Below, one piece after another: positions 25,619-36,071 of a stretch of 64,000 nucleotides of DNA. Every line of letters begins with the position of its first letter. Position 1 is the first letter of the stretch. A program made the translations under genes and the position numbers. Source of the DNA: Desulfovibrio sp. (GTDB lineage: Bacteria > Desulfobacterota > Desulfovibrionia > Desulfovibrionales > Desulfovibrionaceae); NCBI GenBank assembly GCA_022839785.1, contig JALHJW010000004.1, forward strand, positions 295,549-359,548, in the 5' to 3' direction. Under the pieces are notes generated by a model, which made no database searches, had not been told where the DNA came from, and saw only the letters and a list, made by a program, of their open reading frames with translations.

Positions 25619-27133
25619 GTGACCAGCCAGGATGCGGCCCAGTCCCCTACTCCTTCCAGCAGCGAGGAACGTTTCGACCTCTATCTGCGCAAGCTCGTCC
25701 AGCTCAAGGAACGCGGCTCGTTGCGCGACGTCATGGAACGGGAGATGCTGCTTGAGTTCATCCGCACCAACCATACGCGGATCAACGAATTTCCCCTGCT
25801 GGCGCAGCAGCAGAACAGTGTCATCAACATCCTGTGCTACCGCAGCGCCAGCCACCATTCTCAGGACTTCGTCAAACGCTACACCTCGAATTTCCTGCAC
25901 CTGCTGACCCAGTTCAGCAAGGCCTCGGTGGCCCGCGACCAGGCCCTCGCGGAAAAGCTGCGCGTCCAGATCCAGAACACCGAGACGATCCTCATCAAGT
26001 GCCTGCAGGGCTCTGTCTACGCCGCGGCCCTGGCGCACGACAACTTCGAGGAAGTGCTCATCCGGGCCTTCGGCGCGGACGCCGTGCCGGTCATCGACGG
26101 CATCAGCGAACGGCTGGAGCTCAACGACCGCTACTGGCGCGAGATCGTCGAAAGCTTCGTGACCAAACCGGTGAGCGAGGCCTACGACGCCATCATCGCC
26201 CAGGAGAAATACAGCCTGCGCAAGGAGCAGAATCTGCTCCTCCTGCAGTTCGCCATGGACGACGTCCTGGCGGGCCTTCCCGGCACCACCCAGGGCATCC
26301 AGAAAACCCGCGTGCAGTCCCTGTACGAGGAGATCGGCGCGAACCAGGACAGCACGCTCAAGCTCAAGCTCGTGCTGGAGCTGCTGCTGGCCGAGAACGA
26401 ACTTCTGGGCAGCCGCGTCTCGCGCGAGATGAAGCTCACGGCGGCCACCATCGTCTGCATGGACGCCGTGGCCGAGCAGTACCTGGACAAGGCCAGGGAG
26501 CGGGCCGGAGCGGGGGAGTCGGGCCTGCCGGACCTGGAGCTGGCGCAGTTCCAGTTCGTACAGGAGCAGATCGTGGCCATGGCCGTGGGCGCCGTCCTGA
26601 CCTTCGACATCATCCGCGACGATTTCTGCAGCGCCGTCGCGTCCCTGGGTATCGCGGACCCCAAGAGCCTGCAGGAGCACATGAACGCCTTCCGCATGGC
26701 CGGTCTCGGCCACGTGCTGCAGGCCCTGTTCGAAGGCCAGTTGCTCTGCATCCTGCGCGCCAGGACCGGGGACGAAGGCAACAAGATCATCTACCGCACG
26801 GCCAGGACGCGGCGCATTCCGCTGGCCAAGCTCGACGAGCTGGGGGCGGCGGGGCTCACCAAGATCCGCCGCCACAAGCTCTTCGAACCGGACAAGTCGA
26901 ACCCGGGCATGGCCCTCTTCCTGCCGCGCACAGCCAAGGAACTGCGGACCGTGCTCGAAATGCTCCAGCCCGAGCCCGAATTCGCCCAGGCCGTGCTGCG
27001 CGCCTGGGAAGAGGCGGGATTCAAGGTGGAGGTCCTGGCCGCCATCAACCTGGAGGTCCTGGCGCGCACCACCACCAACCTCAAGAACAGACTGGCCGAG
27101 ATTCTGGCCAAGTTCGGCATCAAGGGAGCGTAA
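25619..27133 (+). CDS. uncharacterised 504-residue helical protein
   Basis: I do not recognise this protein. It is soluble and mostly alpha-helical, rich in Leu, Glu, Gln and Arg, with segments such as SEERFDLYLRKLVQLKERGS and LLQFAMDDVLAGLPGTTQGI. No transmembrane segments or catalytic motifs were seen. The C-terminal part (IRRHKLFEPDKSNPGMALFL, then VLARTTTNLKNRLAEILAKF) looks like a folded domain ending in an amphipathic helix. The GTG at 25619 is proposed as the start because homologous-looking sequence begins there. An ATG at 25544 is possible, and neither has a clear ribosome site. A strong hairpin follows the gene. Confidence 0.7.
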   Translation: MTSQDAAQSPTPSSSEERFDLYLRKLVQLKERGSLRDVMEREMLLEFIRTNHTRINEFPLLAQQQNSVINILCYRSASHHSQDFVKRYTSNFLHLLTQFSKASVARDQALAEKLRVQIQNTETILIKCLQGSVYAAALAHDNFEEVLIRAFGADAVPVIDGISERLELNDRYWREIVESFVTKPVSEAYDAIIAQEKYSLRKEQNLLLLQFAMDDVLAGLPGTTQGIQKTRVQSLYEEIGANQDSTLKLKLVLELLLAENELLGSRVSREMKLTAATIVCMDAVAEQYLDKARERAGAGESGLPDLELAQFQFVQEQIVAMAVGAVLTFDIIRDDFCSAVASLGIADPKSLQEHMNAFRMAGLGHVLQALFEGQLLCILRARTGDEGNKIIYRTARTRRIPLAKLDELGAAGLTKIRRHKLFEPDKSNPGMALFLPRTAKELRTVLEMLQPEPEFAQAVLRAWEEAGFKVEVLAAINLEVLARTTTNLKNRLAEILAKFGIKGA

Positions 27134-27150
27134 TCCCGTTTTTCCGTCAA

Positions 27151-27194
27151 AGCGGCCGCGCCCCCCTCCCGACCGGGAGGGGGGCGCGGCCGCT
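27151..27194 (+). terminator. strong bidirectional hairpin between the 504-residue gene and tetR
   Basis: A perfect 20-bp GC-rich stem (27151-27170 with 27175-27194) closes on a GACC loop, then TTTCGT on the plus strand. It lies between convergent genes (stops at 27133 and 27218) and could stop transcription from both sides. Confidence 0.8.
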
Positions 27195-27217
27195 TTCGTA
27201 GGGGGCGCCTTGCCCGG

Positions 27218-27796
27218 TCAGGCGCGGGCCACGGCTCGCCGGATGAAATCGACGGCTTCCGTGTAGTAGCCCTCGGGACAGAACGGGTTGAGCAGCCGCG
27301 TGCGCACCGAGCCGACGATGGCGGCGAAGATGGCGTTGGCGATGCGGAAAGGATCGCCCGGCACCACGCTGCCGTCCTCCATGCCGCGGGCCAACAGGTC
27401 GGACAGCGTGCGCACCAGGCCCTCGAAGCGGCTCACGACCTCGTCCTTGTTCACCTCACCCTTGAGGTCGCTGTACGGGGAGCAACGCACCAGGACCATG
27501 AAGTCCTGCCCGGCCTGGAGGGTGAAGTCGAAATACGCGGTCACGAAGCCGATGATCGTGTCCAGTCCCGTCTCCCGGCCTTCCATGCCCGCGGCCACGA
27601 CCGCCTGCACCTCGTCGAGCACGGACAGGCAGGAGGCCACGAACAGCTTCTCCTTGCTCCCGAAATAATGGGTGATGAGTCCGAGCGCCACGCCCGATTT
27701 CTCGGCGATGCGCTTGAAGGTGGTGTCGGGATAGCCGAGTTCGCCGAAGAGGGTTCGGGCTGCAGCCAGGATGCGTTCCTTGCTGGTCGGGGCCAT
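27218..27796 (-). CDS. TetR/AcrR-family transcriptional regulator
   Basis: The 192-residue protein has an N-terminal TetR helix-turn-helix: TSKERILAAARTLFGELGYP, then TTFKRIAEKSGVALGLITHYFGSKEKLF, with the conserved YFGSKEKL end of the recognition helix. The C-terminal ligand-binding domain (about 60-192) is not specific. The start at 27796 is preferred because AGGAGAA lies 6 nt upstream. An inverted repeat overlaps its promoter (27832-27860), so it probably represses itself. The other targets are not evident, since the neighbours are cheD on one side and an unknown gene beyond the terminator on the other. Confidence 0.9.
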   Translation of the reverse strand: MAPTSKERILAAARTLFGELGYPDTTFKRIAEKSGVALGLITHYFGSKEKLFVASCLSVLDEVQAVVAAGMEGRETGLDTIIGFVTAYFDFTLQAGQDFMVLVRCSPYSDLKGEVNKDEVVSRFEGLVRTLSDLLARGMEDGSVVPGDPFRIANAIFAAIVGSVRTRLLNPFCPEGYYTEAVDFIRRAVARA

Positions 27797-27831
27797 GCTG
27801 CTTCTCCTCGTGTGTTTGCGGGGCTTCGGAG

Positions 27832-27860
27832 GCAATACGCCCATCCGTATGGTCAGTCAA
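27832..27860 (-). promoter_or_regulatory. tetR promoter with operator between -35 and -10
   Basis: On the minus strand TTGACT (27855-27860) and TATTGC (27832-27837) are 17 nt apart. Between and over them lies the inverted repeat ATACG-N6-CGTAT (27835-27850). This is where a TetR-type dimer would sit to repress the gene. Confidence 0.5.
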
Positions 27861-27897
27861 ACACCGAAGCGAGAAACAGCGTCCGGCCGCCCTGGGG

Positions 27898-28404
27898 TCA
27901 GCCGGTGACGGTCCTCCCTATCTGCTTGACGAAGACCTCGCCCGTGTCCGTGCGGAAGACGAGCTTGCGGCCCAGCGTGCCGCCCACGCTGGAGGCCGTG
28001 ACGCGCAGTCCGCTGCTGGAAAGGATGTCGTAGGCGGTCTCGATGTTGCGGCGGCCCACGTCGAATCCCTTGCCGGGCATGATGCTCGCGCCGCCGAAGA
28101 CCTTGGCCTCGATGCGCCGCCGGTTCGCGCCGCGCGCCAGCAGTTCGTCCAGAAGCGTCCGGATGGAGCGGTCCACGAAGCGGAAGGCGTGGCCCAGCGT
28201 CCTGTCGGGCTTGTGCTCCTCCTCGCGCGGCAAGAGGGCGTGAAAGATGGCCGCAAGCCCTTCGCCGGGGACGAAGAAGGTCACCGAGACGCAGGACCCG
28301 AGCACGGTGCGCACGGCGCAGGGCTCCACGAAGACGGCCCCTTCGCAGACGGAGAGAAAGACCGTGGGCAGAGGGGACGACGGGGACTGGGGCACGAAGT
28401 GCAC
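27898..28404 (-). CDS. cheD: CheD, chemoreceptor glutamine deamidase
   Basis: The 168-residue protein matches CheD: a cysteine in VRTVLGSCVSVTFF is the expected nucleophile, FHALLPR gives the catalytic histidine, and KVFGGASIMPGKGFDVGRRN is the conserved core ending in the Gly-x-Arg-Asn loop. CheD deamidates specific glutamines on chemoreceptors and affects adaptation, often with CheC. The GTG start at 28404 touches the TGA of the upstream CheY-like gene with no gap, so the two are an operon. Length is normal for the family. Confidence 0.93.
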   Translation of the reverse strand: MHFVPQSPSSPLPTVFLSVCEGAVFVEPCAVRTVLGSCVSVTFFVPGEGLAAIFHALLPREEEHKPDRTLGHAFRFVDRSIRTLLDELLARGANRRRIEAKVFGGASIMPGKGFDVGRRNIETAYDILSSSGLRVTASSVGGTLGRKLVFRTDTGEVFVKQIGRTVTG

Positions 28405-28839
28405 TCAGGCGTCCTCATCCGAAAGCACGGCCAGAAGGGTCTGCTCCACCCCGGCGCTGCACAGCATCTCCCGGACCGCTCCCGGGTCCACGGGCTTGGT
28501 CAGGTAGGCGTCGGCCCCGGACTCGAACTGCGCCTCCAGCATGGTGGCCGGGTCCGAGAGACTGGAGACGATGACCACGTGCGAGACCCGCTCCGGAGGC
28601 AGCCCGGCCGCCCGCTCCATCTCGCGTATCTTGCGGCAGGCCGTCAGGCCGCTGACCTGGGGCATCATGATGTCCAGAAAGATCACGTCGTACGGCTGCC
28701 GGTCCATGATCGCCCGGCCCGCCAGCCGCACGCCCTCGATGCCGTCCACGGCCAGATCGCATTCGCCGCGTCCGGCCAGGACGCCCTGGAAGAACTGCCG
28801 CACCGAGATGCTGTCGTCCACCACCAGAAAGCGCGCCAT
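28405..28839 (-). CDS. CheY-like single receiver-domain response regulator
   Basis: The 144-residue protein begins MARFLVVDDSISVRQFFQGV (acidic pair), has the phosphoacceptor Asp in YDVIFLDIMMPQVSGL, the conserved Ser region in HVVIVSSLSD, and the Lys in ADAYLTKPVDPG. It has no output domain, so it acts by protein contact, typically at the motor or on another kinase. It is upstream of and adjacent to cheD, with no spacer, and has a good ribosome site (GGAGG-type upstream). Together they suggest local control of chemoreceptor adaptation. Confidence 0.9.
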   Translation of the reverse strand: MARFLVVDDSISVRQFFQGVLAGRGECDLAVDGIEGVRLAGRAIMDRQPYDVIFLDIMMPQVSGLTACRKIREMERAAGLPPERVSHVVIVSSLSDPATMLEAQFESGADAYLTKPVDPGAVREMLCSAGVEQTLLAVLSDEDA

Positions 28840-28985
28840 GGTCAGCCTCCTTCAGGCCGTGCATAGTACCGCTTTTTGGAACCGGCGCAAGATCGGACGG
28901 CACAGGAAAAAATCCGCGCGCCGCCGCGCCGCCGTTGCCTTTTCGCGCCAAGGACGCTACCTCTTACGGAGGAGTTTCACGCCGC

Positions 28986-30232
28986 ATGCTCGAATTCGAC
29001 CTGCCCGAATACCGTGTCGCCGTGGACCAGCTCGAACCCGGCGTCTTCATCCGCCTGGAGCGGATGCGCTGGTTCGAGCACCCCTTCCTGTTCAACAGCT
29101 TCAAGATCAAGAACCAGCAGCAGATCGCCATCCTCCGCTCCCTGGGCGTGAGCGAGGTCATCTGCGTGCCCGAGAAGAGCGACCGCCTGCCCGGGCGGCA
29201 CCGCCCCGAAACGGCCGCCGCGTCCGGCTCCCCTGATTCCGGGGAGACCATGGCCTCGCTGTGGGCGGAGAAGAAGGCCCGCACGGAGAAGCTGCAGAAG
29301 AAACGCGACCGCATCCAGCGCTGCGAGGAACGCTACGCCCTGACCATCAAGCAGGTCACGGACCTCCTGCAGGGCATCGTCGCGGGCCGCACCGGGGCCA
29401 TGTCCCAGGCCGCCCGCTTCATCAGCGACATGACCGACTTCTTCCTCTCGGACGCGGAATCCACCCTGCACCTGATCAACGTCATGGGCCAGGTGGAACG
29501 CATCTACTTCCATTCCATGAACGTGGCCGTGCTCTCGCTCATGCTCGGCCAGAAGGCGGGTCTGGACGAGGGCTCCATGAACGCCCTGGGCATGGCCGCC
29601 CTATTCCACGACGTGGGCAAGGCGCGCATCGAGAAGAAGCTTCTGCGCAAGCGCGGCCCGCTGAGCCCGGCCGAACGCGCGGTCATCGAGCGCCATCCGG
29701 CCATGGGCGTGGAGATGCTCGCCAAGGCCCCGGACTTCCCGCCCACGGCCCTGGACGGCGTGGCCCAGCACCACGAGCGCTGCGACGGCTCGGGCTATCC
29801 GCGCCGCCTCACCGGGGACAAGATCGGCCTGCACGGCCGTATCCTGGCCATCACCGACGTCTACGACAACCACTGCAACCACCCGGACCCGCTGGAATCC
29901 TTCACGCCCTATCAGGCGCTCTCCTACATGTTCACGCAGCAAAAGCCCGAGTTCGACGCCGAACTGCTGGCCGTCTTCATCCGCTGCCTCGGCGTCTATC
30001 CGCCGGGCACCGTGGTCCAGCTCTCCAACGGCGCGCTGGGCATGGTCGTCTCGGTCAACCCCGAGAACCAGCTCAGCCCGAGCGTCCTGGTCTACGACCC
30101 GGACATTCCCAAGAAGTCGGCGCTGATCATCGACATGGGCGAAGAGACGGAACTGGGGGTGGAGAAGAGCATCCGGCTGAACCATCTGCCCTCGGAGATC
30201 GTCGACTACCTGAGCCTGCGCGGCCGCGTCAC

Positions 30233-30260
<28 letters not shown>
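28986..30260 (+). CDS. HD-GYP domain protein, putative c-di-GMP phosphodiesterase
   Basis: The 424-residue protein has an N-terminal DUF3391-like segment (about 1-100, starting MLEFDLPEYRVAVDQLEPGV), a charged coiled coil (about 85-115), and an HD-GYP domain (about 160-360). Key residues are visible: HDVGKARIEKKLL contains the HD pair, and AQHHERCDGSGYP holds the HHE and GYP motifs needed for metal binding and c-di-GMP hydrolysis. It should degrade c-di-GMP and thereby influence motility versus attachment, fitting the adjacent Tad pilus genes. The ATG at 28986 has GGAGGAG 11 nt upstream. The end overlaps the convergent hybrid kinase by 28 nt. Confidence 0.9.
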
Positions 30261-32380
<2,120 letters not shown>

Positions 32381-32440
32381 CCGGGAAAACGCCTCTCCTC
32401 GTTCCCCAGGGCTGTACTTCGGCTGCCGCGAAAAATAAAG

Positions 32441-32471
32441 CCGCCCGCCCGGCGTGGAGCCGGACGGACGG
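32441..32471 (-). terminator. terminator at the end of the minus-strand Tad operon
   Basis: A 13-bp stem (32441-32453 with 32459-32471, two G-U pairs) is followed on the minus strand by CTTTATTTTT (32431-32440). It lies 42 nt after the tadD stop and before the histidine kinase start, so it separates the two transcription units. Confidence 0.85.
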
Positions 32472-32512
32472 ATGCTCACGGGAAACGGAAAAAACACCGC
32501 GAACCGGATTCC

Positions 32513-34138
32513 TTAGATGGCCGCGCCCGCGAGGACCGGGGCCGGGACCGTCGAAACTGTGCGCACGGGGCAGGAACGGCTGAGGTCGAGGTTTCCGGGA
32601 GAGACGTTGCGGGCCGCCAGGGCCTCCGAGGCGCTGGAGAAATCTCCCCAGACCACGCGCATCCAGACGCCCTTCTCGCCCAGGTCCGCCTGGATCAGCC
32701 GCGCCTCGACCCCGCGCTCGGCGAGCTTGCGCAGGTGCGCCTGGGCCTGCTCCTCGACCTTCCAGGAGCTGATCAGCAGCCCCCAGCCGCCAGGCGCGGC
32801 GGACGCACCCGCAGCCGGAACCACCGCCGCCGGAGCGGGCGTCGCCGCGAAAGACGCCGCCGGGGCGGACGCGGGCCGGACCGCGCTCAGACGCACCTCG
32901 CCTCCGGCCCGGCCCACCTGGGCCGCGACCTCGTCCGGGGCCGGACCGCCGGACGCCAGTTCGGCCACGGCGGCGTCGGGGCCGGGAGCAAGACGGGCCT
33001 CGGGCTCCTCGCTGATGGTGCGCTCGACCGGAGCCGCCGTCCGCCGGACGGGACGGGCCTGCTCCGGCTGCGCGGGGGCGGCCGGAACCGCCTGGGGCTG
33101 GACCGTGAAGGACGCGGGACGGAGCGGGACGGCAGGGACCGCGGGCGCGATCTGCCGGGCCGGAGCGGGCGCGATGCCCATCACCCCGCCCGCGGCGAGG
33201 CGGGCGCGCTTCAGGTTCTCGCCCGCCTGGGGATAGAAGACCGGGGAAAGCTCCACGGCCCGTTCGAGATGATGCACCGCGCCCTGGTAGTCGCCCTGGA
33301 CGAGGAGCACGTACCCGAGATTGTTGTGGGCCCTGGCGTCGCTGCCCGCGCACTTGAAGGCCTGCAGGGCCTCGTCCGTGCGGCCCATGCGGGCCATGGC
33401 CAGGCCGAGATTGTTGCAGGAACGCTCCTGCGCGCCGCCGCTCCGTATGGCGGCGGAAAAGTCCTGGGCCGCCTCGTCGTAGCGGCCCAGGGTCATGCGC
33501 GCCACGCCGAGGTTGTTCAACGCCTCGTGACTGCCGGGCCGAAGCGCCAGGGCGCTCTCGTAAGACCGCACGGCGGCCTCCGCGTCGCCGCGCTGTTCGG
33601 CCACGGCCCCGAGGAGCATGTGCGCCTGGAAGGCCTCACCCCCGCCGGACGCCCGCGAGGACTCCAGCACCGCGCGCAGGCGCTGTTCGGCCTCGGGCAG
33701 GAGGCGCGCGGCAAAGCAGATGCGCCCGGCCTCCAAGTTGGCCGCCGGGTTGGCCGGATCGGCCCGCAGGATCGTGGCGAGCGCGTCCAGGGCCTCGCGC
33801 GGCCGCTCCAGGCGGTGCAGGGCCCTGGCCCTGAGCACCAGCGCGGCCGCATCGCCGGGCTGCAACTCCAGCCCCTTGTCCGCGTGGCGCAGGGCCTCGC
33901 GGGCGTCCCCCGCCTCCAGCGCGGCGTATGCCATGGCCTCGTGCTGCCGGAAGCTCATGTCGCGGCCGCCGTTGTCCAGGGTGGAGAGCCAGTCCTTGAG
34001 GCGCTCGTTCGTGACGTCGCCGTGCGTGGTGGAGCAACCGGCAGGCCCCAACGCCAGGAGCAGCAGGAGCCCGACCGCCAGGGCCGCGGCGCGGCGGGAG
34101 ACGGATGGGATGGCGAACGAATGGACAGGAGCGTTCAT
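32513..34138 (-). CDS. tadD: TadD-like lipoprotein with TPR repeats and C-terminal SPOR domain
   Basis: The 541-residue protein has a lipoprotein signal (hydrophobic segment about 17-31, then LGPAGCSTTHGD; the cysteine would be acylated). Six or seven tetratricopeptide repeats follow at about 55-315 (for example EALNNLGVARMTLGRYDEAA, AHNNLGYVLLVQGDYQGAV), as in TadD, the pilotin-like assembly lipoprotein of Tad systems. After a Pro/Ala-rich linker (about 320-435) there is a SPOR-like domain (about 440-505, WGLLISSWKVEEQAQAHLRK, then WMRVVWGDF), which binds denuded peptidoglycan glycan strands. The SPOR fusion is unusual for TadD and could fix the machine at the cell pole or division site. Last gene of the operon. 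Confidence 0.85.
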   Translation of the reverse strand: MNAPVHSFAIPSVSRRAAALAVGLLLLLALGPAGCSTTHGDVTNERLKDWLSTLDNGGRDMSFRQHEAMAYAALEAGDAREALRHADKGLELQPGDAAALVLRARALHRLERPREALDALATILRADPANPAANLEAGRICFAARLLPEAEQRLRAVLESSRASGGGEAFQAHMLLGAVAEQRGDAEAAVRSYESALALRPGSHEALNNLGVARMTLGRYDEAAQDFSAAIRSGGAQERSCNNLGLAMARMGRTDEALQAFKCAGSDARAHNNLGYVLLVQGDYQGAVHHLERAVELSPVFYPQAGENLKRARLAAGGVMGIAPAPARQIAPAVPAVPLRPASFTVQPQAVPAAPAQPEQARPVRRTAAPVERTISEEPEARLAPGPDAAVAELASGGPAPDEVAAQVGRAGGEVRLSAVRPASAPAASFAATPAPAAVVPAAGASAAPGGWGLLISSWKVEEQAQAHLRKLAERGVEARLIQADLGEKGVWMRVVWGDFSSASEALAARNVSPGNLDLSRSCPVRTVSTVPAPVLAGAAI

Positions 34139-34147
34139 GACCTTCTC

Positions 34148-35101
34148 CTATGGGTTTATGCGGGCGAAGATGTCCCCGAGCTGCAGGGCCGCGGGGCCGA
34201 TGATGACCACGAAGAGCGCGGGCAGGATGAAGAGCACCAGAGGGAAGAGCAGCTTGACCGGCAGCTTGGCCGCGGTCTCCTCGGCGCGTTGGAAACGCTT
34301 GGTGCGCATGGTGTCGGAATAGACGCGTAGGGTCGTGGCCACGGAGGTGCCGAAGGAATCGGCCTGGATGAGCAGCGTGACCAGGGCGTCCACGTCCTCC
34401 AACCCCACGCGCAGGGAGAGCCCCCGCAGGGCGGCGTGGCGGTCCTTGCCCGCGCGCAGCTCCAAGGTCAGGATGCGCAGTTCCTGACTCATCTCGGGCG
34501 CACTTGTGGCGACCTCGCGGGACACGCGCTCGATGGCCTGATCCAGTCCCATGCCCGCCTCCACGCAGACCACGAGCAGATCGAGCACGTCGGGCACCTC
34601 GTTGAGCAGGACGCGCTTGCGCTCCGTGGTGCGCGAGCGCAGCCAAAAGAGCGGCAGGTAGTAGCCCAGGCAGCCGCCCAAGGCCGCGATGAGGGCGAAG
34701 GAACGCTTGATCCCGGGCAGCGGCGCGGAAAAGCGCAGCAGGAACGCCCCTCCCACGAGCAGGACCACCAGGGCCAGCCGCACGCCCCAGAAGACCAGCG
34801 GGGCCTGGTGTCCGCGCAGGCCCGCCTGCAGGAAGCACACGCGCTGCTCGCTCAGGACTTCCCGTTCCGTGGGCGCGATGCTCTCGCCCAGCCGGCGCAC
34901 GATGTCGAGCACCCGGCCGCGCAGCCCGGTCCGCGCGGTCCCGCTTCCGGCATCGGTCAGCCCCCCGGCCCGGGCCATGCGGCGGCGCAGCCCTTCCCGG
35001 TCCCGCCCCCCGGCCGCGATGCGCAGCACGGAAAGCGCGGCCAGGAAGACCGAGAGCATCAGAGCCAGGACGGCGGCATAGGGCGACAGGGCGGCATCCA
35101 T
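34148..35101 (-). CDS. tadC: TadC, inner-membrane component of the Tad secretion system
   Basis: The 317-residue protein has the T2SSF domain of GspF/TadC proteins with three or four membrane segments: one at the N-terminus (about 8-25), a pair at about 90-130, and one near the end (about 285-305, FPLVLFILPALFVVIIG). The conserved cytoplasmic core is FLNEVPDVLDLLVVCVEAGMGL (in part) and DVDALVTLLIQADSFGTS, the family ALxxAxxxG-like block. TadB and TadC form the platform the TadA ATPase drives. It lies 13 nt after tadB. Confidence 0.92.
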   Translation of the reverse strand: MDAALSPYAAVLALMLSVFLAALSVLRIAAGGRDREGLRRRMARAGGLTDAGSGTARTGLRGRVLDIVRRLGESIAPTEREVLSEQRVCFLQAGLRGHQAPLVFWGVRLALVVLLVGGAFLLRFSAPLPGIKRSFALIAALGGCLGYYLPLFWLRSRTTERKRVLLNEVPDVLDLLVVCVEAGMGLDQAIERVSREVATSAPEMSQELRILTLELRAGKDRHAALRGLSLRVGLEDVDALVTLLIQADSFGTSVATTLRVYSDTMRTKRFQRAEETAAKLPVKLLFPLVLFILPALFVVIIGPAALQLGDIFARINP

Positions 35102-35114
35102 GACATTCCTCCCG

Positions 35115-36062
35115 TCAGACCCGGATGGCGACCATGCGCCGTATCCAGAAGACGCCCTTGAGCATGGAGACCCCCGCGGCCGCGAGCCCCATGCGTCCCG
35201 CGTCCTTCTGCCAGAGCACGCTCATGTAGTCGGGGTTGAGCAGATAGATGATCAGCCCCACGCCGAAGGGCAGCAGGATCAGGACCAGGGCCGAGAGCCT
35301 GCCCTCGGCCGACAGGGTCTTGATCTTGCCCGCCAGTTTGTAGCGCTCGCGGATCAGGCTCGCGATGTTGCCCACGATCTCGGTGAGGTTGCCGCCGGAT
35401 TCCCGCTGGATGCCCACCGAAACCACGAAGAACTTGAGATCCGGGCAGTCCACGCGGGCCAGCAGGTTCTGCATGGCCTCGTCCACGGACAGGCCGTAGT
35501 TGATCTCGTCCAGGGTCTGGGCGAACTCGGGGCCGATGGGGTCGTCGCACTCGTCCGCGATCATGCGCAGCGCGCCGCTGAAGCCGTGTCCGGCCCTGAG
35601 CGCCCGGCCCACGAGGTCCAGGGCCTCGGGCAACTGGCGCTGGAAACGCTCCATGCGCGCCCGCACCCGGCCCTTGAGCCAGAGGTAGGGCGCGGCCGCG
35701 CCGCACAAGGTCCCCAGGAGCGCGGCCGGTCCGCCCAAAAACAGCCAGCCCAGGAACGCGCCGCCCAGGCCCAAGGCCCCGACGGCAGCCAGTATCCTGC
35801 CCCCGGAGCGCGGCATCCCGGCCTTGCGTGCCAGGGCCGGGATGTCGGCGGCCGCGGCCAGACGCTCGACCAGCCCGGCCCCGGCGTCCGCGTCGGCGCG
35901 CAGCAGGGTGCGCGCCCCAGGACCCATTCCCTCCTCGGCCAGACGGCGCATGCGCACACGGGCCTCGCGCCGGGCGGCGGCGCCGCCCAGGCAGCGGCCG
36001 AGCACGGCGTTGGCGGCCAGAAAGACGGACAGGACCACGCAGGCGAGTACGAGCCAGCCCAT
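35115..36062 (-). CDS. tadB: TadB, inner-membrane component of the Tad secretion system
   Basis: The 315-residue protein is a T2SSF-domain membrane protein like TadC: N-terminal TM (about 1-22), a central pair (about 95-140), the conserved core RQLPEALDLVGRALRAGHGF with ALRMIADECDDPIGPEF (cytoplasmic), and a C-terminal TM region near YKLAGKIKTLSAEGRLSALV. The order tadA-tadB-tadC is the family standard. It is 9 nt after tadA. Together with TadC it should form the inner-membrane platform for Flp pilus assembly. Confidence 0.92.
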   Translation of the reverse strand: MGWLVLACVVLSVFLAANAVLGRCLGGAAARREARVRMRRLAEEGMGPGARTLLRADADAGAGLVERLAAAADIPALARKAGMPRSGGRILAAVGALGLGGAFLGWLFLGGPAALLGTLCGAAAPYLWLKGRVRARMERFQRQLPEALDLVGRALRAGHGFSGALRMIADECDDPIGPEFAQTLDEINYGLSVDEAMQNLLARVDCPDLKFFVVSVGIQRESGGNLTEIVGNIASLIRERYKLAGKIKTLSAEGRLSALVLILLPFGVGLIIYLLNPDYMSVLWQKDAGRMGLAAAGVSMLKGVFWIRRMVAIRV

Positions 36063-36071
36063 ATCCCCTCC

